From Sulfurovum sp. (GTDB lineage: Bacteria; Campylobacterota; Campylobacteria; Campylobacterales; Sulfurovaceae): DNA of 36,180 nucleotides. Positions within the stretch are counted from its first letter, which is position 1, and every line of letters starts with the position of its first letter. The DNA lies in NCBI GenBank assembly GCA_027065815.1, contig JAMONL010000153.1:1-36180 (forward strand). Reading direction: 5' to 3'. The notes under the pieces are model-generated. The model saw only the letters and a program-made list of their open reading frames with translations. It searched no databases and had not been told where the DNA came from. Below, piece by piece: positions 1 to 8,207 of this stretch. The position numbers were made by a program, and so were the translations under genes.

Positions 1-531
1 TGAAATATCCAACTTTCCTCCGGGATCCCGTCCGGGGTCTTTTGAATAGAGAAAAACTGTAAGATAAGCCGGTTCTACAGAAGTTTCAAAAGAGGGAGTC
101 ATATAGTAAAATTCTATATGATCCACAAAATCTATGTTCACATCCCCATACAGCATCAATCCACTTCCCATCCATCCCTGGGTGATCTCTACACCATCTA
201 CATACAGACGGATAAAATTACTTCGGTAAGGTTCAAATGCTCCAGAGGTTAAAGGGTCAGGTAAGGCATATCTGTCTTCATGATAATAGATGATAGGTGT
301 TGTTTTAAACACATCTTTCAGTGTTTTTGCATGCATTTTTTCCAGTGTATCTCTACTGTAAAGTACCAAGTGCCCTTTGTTTTTATCAATGGTTTTTTGA
401 CTTAAAGCGTTTTTTTGATTATACTCTTGCAGAATACTGTCTACATTCTCCGCATAGATAGCCCCTGAAGTGAGCAAACAAAAAATAATAAAACTTTTCT
501 GTATCACCTTCTGTCCAAAAAAATATCTCAT
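1..531 (-). CDS. Secreted TonB-dependent receptor plug-like protein (partial, C-terminus outside window)
   Basis: This reading frame is absent from the ORF track because it runs off the left edge; 177 codons are open from an ATG at 531. Residues 1-23 look like a signal peptide (basic start, hydrophobic IIFCLL, then IYA before EN), so the protein is exported. The rest reads like a TonB plug domain: a 'LKDVFKTTPIIYY' segment near residues 69-81, then 'IRLYVDGVEI' and 'INIDFVDHIEFYY'-type segments (here preceded by YGDV), matching the family pattern of Lxxx(L/F)xxxPG, LDGV and IExxE. A typical receptor would continue into a 22-strand outer-membrane barrel, but that part cannot be seen, so a stand-alone plug protein is possible. 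A GAGGGG purine stretch lies upstream of the ATG, and a TATAAT lies about 35 bp upstream. It diverges from the acyltransferase at 664. Substrate unknown. Confidence 0.6.
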   Translation of the reverse strand, partial: MRYFFGQKVIQKSFIIFCLLTSGAIYAENVDSILQEYNQKNALSQKTIDKNKGHLVLYSRDTLEKMHAKTLKDVFKTTPIIYYHEDRYALPDPLTSGAFEPYRSNFIRLYVDGVEITQGWMGSGLMLYGDVNIDFVDHIEFYYMTPSFETSVEPAYLTVFLYSKDPGRDPGGKLDIS

Positions 532-563
532 ATTTTTATCTTTCCCCTCAAATTCCTTTTTTA

Positions 564-569
564 ATTATA
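564..569 (-). promoter_or_regulatory. Putative -10 (TATAAT) for the TonB-plug-like gene
   Basis: A perfect TATAAT is read on the minus strand in GCTATAATTA, about 33 bp before the ATG at 531. No good -35 is visible, which is normal for sigma70 promoters in Campylobacterota. The call rests on motif and position only. Confidence 0.45.
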
Positions 570-633
570 GCTAAAAATTATCTAAAAAACTATTACTTTT
601 TTAGTAAACTATAACAAAAAGCATTCTATACTA

Positions 634-639
634 TATAAT
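634..639 (+). promoter_or_regulatory. Putative -10 (TATAAT) for the acyltransferase gene
   Basis: A perfect TATAAT lies 24 bp before the ATG at 664 in an AT-rich divergent spacer. With transcription starting near 646 the leader would be about 18 nt and would include the AAAGG ribosome site. No -35 is evident. Confidence 0.5.
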
Positions 640-663
640 TCTTATAAATCAAAGGTTATTTCA

Positions 664-1482
664 ATGTTCACAAAAGTTATTCATCTATTAACCAAAGAAT
701 ATTCTATTGTCCTTGCAAGTAGTGAAGAAGATATTGCTGAAGTTAAAAAGATCCGTAAAGAAATTTTATTGCCCAAATACCAAAACTTTGCGAGTATAGA
801 AGATGAAGATCTCTTTCTTTTTAACCAAGATGATGAACAATCTTTTATTTATCTTTTGCGTCATAATCCTACGCAAACCTTCGTTGGAACAATAAGAGTC
901 TTTTTCATTAACGATTCCACCCCCATACAGGCATTGCCTATGCAAAAAGACGGGCATGTTGAAGATATTCATTATTTGACAAAAAGTTTGCCTATTTGTG
1001 AAGTTTCCCGTTTAGCTTTATCTGGAAATCTTAGTACCTATGAAGGTTTTTCTGCTATACAATTACGCACTTATCTCAGTATGGGACTGATGGCCGCAAC
1101 AAGAACCAATTTTTTCCTTTATCATTACTCTAAAATTTTTGCAATTATGGAGCGGTCATTACAACGCATTTTAAAAAGGCAAAATGTCTGTTTTGAACAA
1201 ATAGGTGATGCTGTTGATTATTATGGAATGAGATTCCCTTTTGTCATTCAAAAAGAGGATTTCCTGGTTGCCGGAGAGAAAACCGAAGGCCCGATGGGCA
1301 TGATCACAAGATACAGCCTTAAAGAGCTTTGTAAAAACCCGGAATCCCTGTGGAAATTTATAGATAACAATCCCTATCTGGAGCGTTCCGATATTCATCT
1401 TGACAGGATCTGCCAACTCTTTGAAGAGCATGGAGGAGATGTAGATCTGGCTCTTTTACTTCAAGATCAAAAAGTAGATTAG
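664..1482 (+). CDS. GNAT-fold N-acyltransferase, FeeM / exosortase-associated acyltransferase-like
   Basis: The 272-residue soluble protein resembles the autoinducer-synthase-like GNAT group that includes N-acyl amino acid synthase FeeM and the PEP-CTERM/exosortase-associated acyltransferases. Seen in the sequence: an N-terminal 'VKKIRKEILLPKY' segment where this group has its LRyxVY-type helix, an acidic 'DEDLFLFNQDDE' segment, a central 'TFVGTIRVFF' strand (family VGTxRL), and 'CEVSRLALS' (family E(I/V)SRxAVS). The last 80 residues are less familiar. Known family role: transfer of a fatty acyl chain from acyl-ACP to an amino-acid-like acceptor; acceptor and product here are unknown. No exosortase, sortase or LuxR-type gene is present in the window. 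It faces the RND gene with only 9 bp between stop codons. An unrelated GNAT enzyme remains possible. Confidence 0.6.
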   Translation: MFTKVIHLLTKEYSIVLASSEEDIAEVKKIRKEILLPKYQNFASIEDEDLFLFNQDDEQSFIYLLRHNPTQTFVGTIRVFFINDSTPIQALPMQKDGHVEDIHYLTKSLPICEVSRLALSGNLSTYEGFSAIQLRTYLSMGLMAATRTNFFLYHYSKIFAIMERSLQRILKRQNVCFEQIGDAVDYYGMRFPFVIQKEDFLVAGEKTEGPMGMITRYSLKELCKNPESLWKFIDNNPYLERSDIHLDRICQLFEEHGGDVDLALLLQDQKVD

Positions 1483-1491
1483 AATTTCTCT

Positions 1492-4400
1492 TTATTTTTC
1501 CTTTACCTTATAGATCACCGCATACAGTAACGGTACATAATAAAGGTTAAGTACCGTCGCCCATGCGATCCCAAAACCAAGGGAGATCGCCATTGGCTGA
1601 ATAATGAGTGCCTGTCCGCTTGCAAAAAATATCATGGAAGAGAGCCCCAATACGGTTGTCACGGAAGTAAGAAGAATAGGTCTGAGTCTATAACCTGCAT
1701 TTTTCATCATCTCTGTTTGCTCTTTTGAACCTTTAATGAAACTCAGCATGATCAATCCGTCATTCACCACCACCCCTGTAAGACCGATCATTCCCATCAC
1801 ACCCGGCATGGTAAGATTGATGCCCATAATATAAGTACCGACCAGTGCCCCTACAATGGACAGAGGGATTGTTGAGATAATAATAAGCGGTAATATCAGA
1901 GAGTTGAACATCCATACCAAAGAGATGAAAATAAGGAAAATAGCGATGAGTGCAGCCTCGGACATCTCTTTTTTCATCTGCTTGTTCTCTTTCTCTTCCC
2001 CTTTGATGATCACTTTGATCCCCTCTTTTTCAAAGCTTGCCAGCAATGGTTTTATCTGCTGCATCACTTCCGTGGCCAAAATAGTTTTACTGTCCACTCT
2101 GGCAATCACTGTCCGTACCCTTTCACCATCCTCTTTAAAAATCTTTACATAAGACTTTTTATAGACAAAATCACATATCTCGTCCAATCTTACCACCTTG
2201 TTACCGTCAGGGGTAGTAAGCTTGACAGAGTTGATATCAAGCGCTTCATCTTTATCAGGATCTTCTATACGTACACGGATCAGTCCTTTTTCATCAAACA
2301 TCTTTCCATATTCACCTTTGAGGAAAGTACCTTTAAGTACTGAAGTGACATACGCTTCCGAAAAACCCAACATCTGTCCATACTCATTGACACGCAGTTT
2401 TAACTCTTTTACTCCCTCGGTTGCATTGTCTGTCACATCAAATACACCGTCTATGGATAAAAGTGCTTTTTTCAGTTTTTCTATGGCTTTAAGCTGTTTT
2501 TTTTCATCCAATACATTCAATCCTATCTCGATATCGTGCCCGACGATCCCGGTCTGGGGTACAAAAAGGTTGATCTCTGAAAAAACCTTTTTCCCGTTCG
2601 GTAAAGTTAACTTTTTAAACGCTTCCAGAACCTCTTCCTGTGTGATTTTGGCAAGTGCCTGGGCTTTGTGTTCTCTGATCATATCCGACCCGTCATACTC
2701 CAGTGAAAAGATAGGATTCAGATAGGTGTCGAAAAAATTCTCCGGTGCTTTTTCATGCAGGTTGATGAAGATATGAAAGAGGTTGTCTCCGGTTTCAAAG
2801 GTCTGGTCGGAATTGAACAATATACCGATCACAGAAGTGATGGAAGAGACTTCTCCTTCTCCTTCATTTTTTTTATAATAATCCAATAGTGCTTTTTCTA
2901 TTTTGCTGACCATTTTTTCCGTATCTTCAAGTTTGGAATTGACATCGATCTTCCCGTTCAGATAAATCTGTGTAGAGTCAAAATCAGGGAAAAGTTTAAA
3001 CTTTGTCAACCCCAGCATACCGATAGTTGACAAAATGATAAATGTGACCAGAAAAAAGAGAGAACGTTTTTTCTTTTTTAACAGTCTGCCCAGTAGTTTT
3101 TCATACAAGACATCCATTCTGATCCAAAAATCATTTCTGTCATGCTCACCTTTGGTATTTTTCATAGAAAAGAGCTCTTTGGAGTGAAGCGGTAAAAAAT
3201 AAAAGGCTTCAAAAAGAGAAGAGATCAGCAGAATGGAGATCATCACAGGCAAGACTTTCATGAACATACCCATCTCGCCGGAAAGGATCAAGAGTGGTAA
3301 AAAAGCAAACACCGTTGTCAGTGTCGCGGTCAGTACTGCAGGGAACATTTCAATCGCACCATCTATGGCAGCTTCACGCGGTGTTTTACCCATTTCCATA
3401 TGCCGGTAAATATTTTCTGCTACGACAATGGCTTCATCCACCAGCATTCCCAGGGCAATCAATGCACCCAGAAGAGTCAGCATATTCAAAGAGTAGCCTA
3501 TCATATCTGCAGCGATCAGAGTGATCATAAAACTCGCTGGGATCCCAATAGCGACCACCAGTGCGATCTTGTAATTCACGGACATAAAAAGTGCCAAAAA
3601 TACCAGTATCAATCCAAACAGGATATTGGAAGAGACAAGATTCAGTCTGTTCTTGATCCAGATAGAGGTATCGGTATAAGCTTCAAAAACAACATCTTTA
3701 TACTCTTTCTGCACCTCGGTAAGCATCTGTTTGATCTCTCTACTCAGAGCGATCGCATTACCCTCTTTGGTTTTGTTGATATTGATGGAAATATTACGTA
3801 CTCCATTGAAATGAGAGATCTCTTTACCTTCACTCAAGCCAAAGCTCACTTTGGCAATATCTCCCAGACGTACCCGCTTACCCGAAACGCTGATCAGTGT
3901 TGATTTCAGGGATTCAACACTTTTTTCTCCATTGATCGTAGAAAGGTAGAGGTGATTGCCTTTTTGCTCTATAGTACCTATGGGGAAAATGGAAGAGAGA
4001 GAAGAAATGGCTCGGTAGACACTCTCTTTGGAGAGTTCATACGCTGTCAGCTTCGTATTGTCTATGCTTATCAGTACTTCATCATCGGCATCTCCGCGGA
4101 TAGTGATGCCACTGAGGTCTTTGTAGGAACTCAGCCTGCTTTTGAGATCTTCTGCAATAGTCAGCAGTCTTTTGGTAGGTACATCTCCCGAGATTGCGAC
4201 CAGAAGCAAAGGAAAATCATGTACCGTGATCTTTGCGATCGGTTCATCCATATCTGCAGGCAGATCCCGTCTGACATTGGCAATGACATCTTTGACATCG
4301 GAAAGCACCAACTGGTTATCACTCCCCACTTTCACATCAGCTCTAATAGAAAAGAACCCGTTCTGTATGACTGTATCGATATTTTCCACTTCTGAAATAC

Positions 4401-4623
4401 TTTTAAGATCATCTTCAATATTTCTTACTGCCATTTTATCCAGAACATCTGCTGATGCACCGGGGTAACCGCCTGTAATAGTGATCTGGTCAAGGGTGGA
4501 CGGAGGAAATATTTCTTTAGGGATATCCTGATAGGCAAAAATAGAAAGTACCAGCATAAAGACCATCAGAATATGGTTGATGATCGGTTTGTCCACTGCA
4601 AAAGTGATAAATTTTCTTATCAT
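1492..4623 (-). CDS. RND-family efflux permease (AcrB/HAE-type)
   Basis: At 1043 residues this matches a full-length RND inner-membrane permease. It has an N-terminal membrane segment near residues 13-30 ('INHILMVFMLVLSIF'), a first periplasmic loop starting 'IPKEIFPP' and 'ITGGYPGASADVL', a block of helices at about 335-490, a second large periplasmic loop to about 870, and a final helical block. The TM4 motif reads 'GMLVDEAIVVAENI' (usually VDDAIVV) and TM10 reads 'VVVNDGLIMLSF', so the AcrB Lys of TM10 is replaced by Asn, as in a VNDxLV-type subgroup. Such pumps use the proton gradient to expel substrates with a membrane-fusion protein and an outer-membrane channel, neither of which is encoded here. 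It overlaps the FtsL-like gene by 4 bp, so it is probably co-transcribed with rsmH. Substrate unknown. Confidence 0.9.
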   Translation of the reverse strand: MIRKFITFAVDKPIINHILMVFMLVLSIFAYQDIPKEIFPPSTLDQITITGGYPGASADVLDKMAVRNIEDDLKSISEVENIDTVIQNGFFSIRADVKVGSDNQLVLSDVKDVIANVRRDLPADMDEPIAKITVHDFPLLLVAISGDVPTKRLLTIAEDLKSRLSSYKDLSGITIRGDADDEVLISIDNTKLTAYELSKESVYRAISSLSSIFPIGTIEQKGNHLYLSTINGEKSVESLKSTLISVSGKRVRLGDIAKVSFGLSEGKEISHFNGVRNISININKTKEGNAIALSREIKQMLTEVQKEYKDVVFEAYTDTSIWIKNRLNLVSSNILFGLILVFLALFMSVNYKIALVVAIGIPASFMITLIAADMIGYSLNMLTLLGALIALGMLVDEAIVVAENIYRHMEMGKTPREAAIDGAIEMFPAVLTATLTTVFAFLPLLILSGEMGMFMKVLPVMISILLISSLFEAFYFLPLHSKELFSMKNTKGEHDRNDFWIRMDVLYEKLLGRLLKKKKRSLFFLVTFIILSTIGMLGLTKFKLFPDFDSTQIYLNGKIDVNSKLEDTEKMVSKIEKALLDYYKKNEGEGEVSSITSVIGILFNSDQTFETGDNLFHIFINLHEKAPENFFDTYLNPIFSLEYDGSDMIREHKAQALAKITQEEVLEAFKKLTLPNGKKVFSEINLFVPQTGIVGHDIEIGLNVLDEKKQLKAIEKLKKALLSIDGVFDVTDNATEGVKELKLRVNEYGQMLGFSEAYVTSVLKGTFLKGEYGKMFDEKGLIRVRIEDPDKDEALDINSVKLTTPDGNKVVRLDEICDFVYKKSYVKIFKEDGERVRTVIARVDSKTILATEVMQQIKPLLASFEKEGIKVIIKGEEKENKQMKKEMSEAALIAIFLIFISLVWMFNSLILPLIIISTIPLSIVGALVGTYIMGINLTMPGVMGMIGLTGVVVNDGLIMLSFIKGSKEQTEMMKNAGYRLRPILLTSVTTVLGLSSMIFFASGQALIIQPMAISLGFGIAWATVLNLYYVPLLYAVIYKVKEK

Positions 4624-4901
4624 TCCTGCTCCGAATCATTGATAACAAAAATCGTATCCGTAACCCTATTCTTAAATTTCAAAGCTTCAACATTTTGTTT
4701 CAGTATCATATTTTCCGCTTTGAGTGCTTCGACTTCTCTTTGGATCTTATTGACATTTTTACTTTCATAATAAATTTGATTACTCAGGTAGATCTTCACC
4801 ATCGTCAGGATAAGCACAATGCTCACGATCATCAATATAACAGACATCATACCAAGAGTAATCCCGTTGGGTGCTGTTCTTTTTTTCTTATTTACCGTCA
4901 T
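4620..4901 (-). CDS. ftsL: FtsL-like single-pass membrane protein with coiled coil
   Basis: This 93-residue protein has a short basic cytoplasmic N-terminus (NKKKR), one membrane helix at about residues 17-38 ('MMSVILMIVSIVLILTMVKI'), and a periplasmic heptad-rich stretch at about 45-78 ('VEALKAENMILKQNVEALKF'). Size, topology and position directly after rsmH are what is known for FtsL, a bitopic divisome protein that works with FtsB/FtsQ to activate septal peptidoglycan synthesis. Primary sequence in this family is poorly conserved, so the name rests mainly on topology and synteny. Its ATG overlaps the rsmH stop by one base (TAATG) and its stop overlaps the RND start, pointing to translational coupling. 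An uncharacterised coiled-coil membrane protein is the alternative. Confidence 0.6.
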   Translation of the reverse strand: MTVNKKKRTAPNGITLGMMSVILMIVSIVLILTMVKIYLSNQIYYESKNVNKIQREVEALKAENMILKQNVEALKFKNRVTDTIFVINDSEQE

Positions 4902-5857
4902 TAGTCCGTACCCGAAGATCTTTTAAATTTAAAACTTCGTAATTTTGCAGAACGGCTTCGGGGGTTGGTCTTCAACTCCTCTTTGCCGGCAATGACCGGT
5001 TTTCGGGAAAGAGCCTTACCGATATCATGGTTTTTACCACAGGTACAGCGCATTGCCTGGGGGTCACAGATACATGCCGTACTCCATTTTTTAAAACGTT
5101 TCTTGACCAATCTATCTTCCAGAGAATGAAAAGTGATCAACGAAACCACTTCACCTTTATAATGTTTGGCTTCTATTGCATCAAGCAAGCCTTCTATCTC
5201 GCCAAGCTCATTATTGACCTCTATACGGATCGCCTGGAACATCAGTGTGGCAGAATGTATTTTACCGCCTGGGGGAATGACCTGTTTGGCGATCTCCGAA
5301 AGTTCTTTGGCACTCTCTATATCTTTTTTAGCTCTGGCTTCCACCACTGCTCCTGCCAGTTTGCGGTAAGAACGTATCTCCCCGTAACTGTCAAAAATAT
5401 ATTCCAGTTTTTCTTTGCTGTAGGTATTGACCACTTCATAGGCACTTAACGCAGCCGTAGCATCCATGCGCATATCAAGGGTGTCTGATGTAAAAGAGAA
5501 CCCCCGCTCTTTTTTGTCAAGCTGTAAAGAGGAGACCCCGAAATCTGCAAGTAATGCAGTAATGGGTGCCTCTTTTAAAGTGGGGAGTACCGTTGCAAAT
5601 GTTCCCTTGTACAAGGTACTTCTTTCTGTAAAAGGCTTCAAACGTTCTTTTGAAAAGACCAATGCTTCATTGTCTCTGTCAATGCCAATATGTTTAAGCT
5701 GCGCATACCTCTTCAGTATTTCATAACTATGCCCTGCATAGCCGAGCGTACAGTCTACAAAATACCCTTCTCCCACCGTAGTGAAACTCTCTAATACTTC
5801 ATCTAAAAGTACCGGTATATGTGGCGTTTCCAACAGCATCCCCTGTTCATTTTTCAT
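4901..5857 (-). CDS. rsmH: 16S rRNA (cytosine-1402-N4)-methyltransferase RsmH (MraW)
   Basis: The 318-residue protein is the usual length for RsmH and shows the family blocks in order: 'HIPVLLDEVLE' near residue 13, 'GYFVDCTLGYAGHS' (SAM-binding, family DxTxGxGGHS), 'GIDRDNEAL', 'LLADFGVSSLQLD' (family DLGVSSxQLD), 'RGFSFTSDTLDMRMD' and 'LITFHSLEDRLVK' (family SFHSLEDRxVK). It methylates N4 of C1402 in the decoding site of 16S rRNA using S-adenosylmethionine. It heads a minus-strand operon with the FtsL-like gene and the RND permease. The usual mraZ is not upstream; the divergent gene is an aldolase-fold protein. A tandem 'CICDPQAMRCTCG' cysteine cluster near residue 270 is a plausible metal-binding knuckle. 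Confidence 0.95.
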   Translation of the reverse strand: MKNEQGMLLETPHIPVLLDEVLESFTTVGEGYFVDCTLGYAGHSYEILKRYAQLKHIGIDRDNEALVFSKERLKPFTERSTLYKGTFATVLPTLKEAPITALLADFGVSSLQLDKKERGFSFTSDTLDMRMDATAALSAYEVVNTYSKEKLEYIFDSYGEIRSYRKLAGAVVEARAKKDIESAKELSEIAKQVIPPGGKIHSATLMFQAIRIEVNNELGEIEGLLDAIEAKHYKGEVVSLITFHSLEDRLVKKRFKKWSTACICDPQAMRCTCGKNHDIGKALSRKPVIAGKEELKTNPRSRSAKLRSFKFKRSSGTD

Positions 5858-5886
5858 TTCTAATTTCTATTTTCTACTTTTGCTGT

Positions 5887-5893
5887 TATAATA
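5887..5893. promoter_or_regulatory. Overlapping divergent -10 elements (rsmH / aldolase-fold gene)
   Basis: In the 63-bp spacer TATAAT (5887-5892) is read toward the plus-strand gene at 5921, and TATTAT (5893-5888) is read toward rsmH at 5857. The two hexamers share five bases, so polymerase could bind in only one direction at a time. Both distances to the start codons (about 28-31 bp) suit short leaders. Motif evidence only. Confidence 0.4.
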
Positions 5894-5920
5894 CCAAAAT
5901 AATACAAAAGGCTCAGCATC

Positions 5921-6496
5921 ATGATAGACAAACATCTGATAAACGACATCAAACATGTCTCACTCTCACTTTTCAACAAAAACTTTTTCTCTGTCTATCA
6001 CGGTTCCATCTCTGCCCGTATCTCTGCCAGTGCTTTCGTCATCAATTCACAAGATACGATACTGGATGAATTGACAGAAGACTCTCTGGTCAAACTTGAC
6101 TGTCAAAAAAGAGACTACCGCTGGAGTCTGGCAAACTCAGATGCACACATCCATGAACTTATCTACAAAACCATACCCAATGCCAAATACGTAAGTTACA
6201 CCATGCCGCCTTACGCAACTGCTTTCTCTTTGAAGCATGGAAAAGTAGCTCCCCAGGACTATTACGGCAAAAAGGTTTTAGGAAAAGTGATCGTGTATGA
6301 TCCCAAGAATATTGAAGACTGGATAGAACGGGCTCCTTATGAAATACACCAGTTCTTTCAGAAAAATGACACCCACCTGCTTCTCATTAAAGGTTTTGGA
6401 GTGATCTGTTATGATCGGGATATCATAGAGATGGCAAAAAAGATATCGATCCTGGAAAATTCATGCAGGCTGCTTGCATTGAGTGCCACCCTCTAA
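5921..6496 (+). CDS. Class II aldolase/adducin-fold protein lacking canonical metal ligands
   Basis: The 191-residue protein follows the class II aldolase/adducin pattern: 'VYHGSISARIS' near residue 27 (family GNxSxR), 'DAHIHELIYKTIPNAKYV' near 73-90, 'PPYATAFSL' near 95-103, and 'THLLLIKGFGVICY' near 151-164. In catalytic members such as fuculose-1-phosphate aldolase, two His of an HxH motif, a third His in an NHG motif, and a Glu bind and act with zinc. Here the HxH position reads SYT, the NHG position reads GFG, and the Glu position is Asp. The fold is therefore likely kept while the zinc site is lost, suggesting a non-enzymatic or altered role; this is inference from a by-eye alignment. 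It lies 13 bp before the antiporter gene and may be co-transcribed with it. Confidence 0.75.
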   Translation: MIDKHLINDIKHVSLSLFNKNFFSVYHGSISARISASAFVINSQDTILDELTEDSLVKLDCQKRDYRWSLANSDAHIHELIYKTIPNAKYVSYTMPPYATAFSLKHGKVAPQDYYGKKVLGKVIVYDPKNIEDWIERAPYEIHQFFQKNDTHLLLIKGFGVICYDRDIIEMAKKISILENSCRLLALSATL

Positions 6497-6509
6497 AGTG
6501 TATCTATAG

Positions 6510-8123
6510 ATGCTTGAAATCATTGTTCTTACTATATTTATTGCAACCATAACAAATCTTATTTTAATTCGTTTGCATATTCCGACAATCATAGGATATA
6601 TCACCACCGGTATTATCATTACATATATTCTACAACTCTCCCACTCCATTAACTCTGAAGAGTTACATATTATTGCCGAATTCGGGATTGTCTTTTTGAT
6701 GTTTACTATCGGTTTAGAGTTTTCCATACATCATATGGTTAAAATGCGTAAAGAAGTTTTTCTTTTTGGTTCCCTACAAGTCGGTCTCAGTATGCTTGTT
6801 TTTTATCTTTTGGCACATTATGCATTTGAACAAAATTTTCAGTCATCTATTATTATTTCTGCTGCACTTGCACTCTCGTCTACAGCCATTGTACTTAAAA
6901 TACTCAATTCAAACAGGGAGATAAGCAAAGAGTATGGTAAACGCTCACTGGGAATCTTGATCTTCCAAGATATTATGGTGGTACCTATCTTGCTCATGAT
7001 TACGATTCTCTCTTCCGAGAGTGTCTCCATGCAAGGACTTCTCATACAAACTGCCTTAGATGCCACTTTGCTGTTTGTCGTACTTTGGGCATTTGGAAAA
7101 TTTATTCTGGATCCTTTTTTTAAAGAGGTAGTCAAAAGTGATTCCAATGAAATTTTCATAGGGTCTGTTCTTTTTGTGGTTATCGGTGCATCTACTCTGG
7201 CACATTTTTTTGGTTTCTCTTACTCTTTAGGTGCCTTAATTGCAGGTATGATTCTTGCTGAGACACGCTATAAATATCAAGTTGAAGCAGACCTCATCCC
7301 TTTTCGAGATCTTCTACTTGGTATTTTCTTTATTACGGTAGGGATGCAGATTGATTTTTCTGTTATTGGCAGCTACTACCTGATCATCATTGGATTGTTG
7401 CTTCTTTTTACCATTATAAAAATTACCATTATCTTTTTACTTGTTTTCCTCTCGGCACAAAAGCGTGTTGCACTCAAGACCGCTTTGGCACTCTTTCAAC
7501 TCGGGGAATTTGGTCTGGTCATTTTTGAGCTTGCCAGTACCAAAAACCTCATTGACCCTACAGTCTCACAAGTGCTCGTTGTGATCATTTCTATCTCTAT
7601 GATACTCACACCTTTTGTACTGCGCAATATCTCATCCATTGCCAACTTTATTTTACAAGATGAAGGCTTGAGTGATACCTGCCGCATAGAAAACACTACT
7701 TTGCAGGATCATGTAATTATTTTGGGTTTTGGACGTCTTGGCAGAGAAGTGTGCCAAACACTGGAGAGTTGCAATATCAAGTATATTGCTGTTGACAACA
7801 ATATACATAATGTACAAGAGGCACAAAAAAGTGCTCACAATGTCATCTTTGGAAATGCCGGAAACAAAACCATACTCGAAGCCCTTAATATCAAAGAAGC
7901 TGCTGTTGTCATAGTAGCACTGGACAATGCCGAAAAGCTTCATCTCGTCTGTGATGTACTCAGGAACATTGCCGTACGAGCTAAAGTTGTTGTAAAAGTG
8001 GACAGGTTTGTAGAAAAAGATGCACTTAAAGAGGAGTTTCCAAACTACAATGTTCTGGTAGCTACTGAACAGATGGCAAAGGGTATGGTAGATTCTGTCT
8101 TGACCTGTGAATTACCACAATAA
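6510..8123 (+). CDS. CPA2-family cation:proton antiporter with TrkA-N domain (KefB/YbaL-like)
   Basis: The 537-residue protein has about 12 membrane helices in residues 1-385, starting 'MLEIIVLTIFIATITNLILI', with CPA2 landmarks 'EFGIVFLMFTIGLEFS', 'ALSSTAIVLKIL', 'SLGALIAGMILAET' and 'ALALFQLGEFGLVIFELA'. A cytoplasmic TrkA-N (RCK) domain follows from about residue 405, with the Rossmann motif 'VIILGFGRLGREV' and the acidic 'AVDNN' that binds NAD(H)/NADP(H). Family role: exchange of K+ (or Na+) for H+ across the inner membrane, gated by the nucleotide domain. It ends at about 'SVLTCELPQ', so no TrkA-C domain is present. No strong ribosome site is visible, so it may rely on read-through from the upstream aldolase-fold gene. 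Confidence 0.9.
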   Translation: MLEIIVLTIFIATITNLILIRLHIPTIIGYITTGIIITYILQLSHSINSEELHIIAEFGIVFLMFTIGLEFSIHHMVKMRKEVFLFGSLQVGLSMLVFYLLAHYAFEQNFQSSIIISAALALSSTAIVLKILNSNREISKEYGKRSLGILIFQDIMVVPILLMITILSSESVSMQGLLIQTALDATLLFVVLWAFGKFILDPFFKEVVKSDSNEIFIGSVLFVVIGASTLAHFFGFSYSLGALIAGMILAETRYKYQVEADLIPFRDLLLGIFFITVGMQIDFSVIGSYYLIIIGLLLLFTIIKITIIFLLVFLSAQKRVALKTALALFQLGEFGLVIFELASTKNLIDPTVSQVLVVIISISMILTPFVLRNISSIANFILQDEGLSDTCRIENTTLQDHVIILGFGRLGREVCQTLESCNIKYIAVDNNIHNVQEAQKSAHNVIFGNAGNKTILEALNIKEAAVVIVALDNAEKLHLVCDVLRNIAVRAKVVVKVDRFVEKDALKEEFPNYNVLVATEQMAKGMVDSVLTCELPQ

Positions 8124-8163
8124 TTTACAGTTACCCTTGTCACTTTTGTAAAGTATCTTTAGT

Positions 8164-8180
8164 TATACTCTCATTATAAA
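8164..8180 (+). promoter_or_regulatory. Putative -10 region for the Sel1-repeat gene
   Basis: Two candidate -10 hexamers, TATACT (8164-8169) and TATAAA (8175-8180), lie 28-44 bp before the ATG at 8208 in the 84-bp spacer after the antiporter gene. A GAGGA ribosome site follows near 8194. Which hexamer is used cannot be decided by eye. Confidence 0.35.
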
Positions 8181-8207
8181 ACCATTCTTCCATGAGGATA
8201 TCACTCC

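Noticed and set aside
2198-2725. 175-residue serine-rich plus-strand ORF opposite the RND gene
   Set aside because: Antisense shadow of the RND periplasmic domain; no signal or domain.
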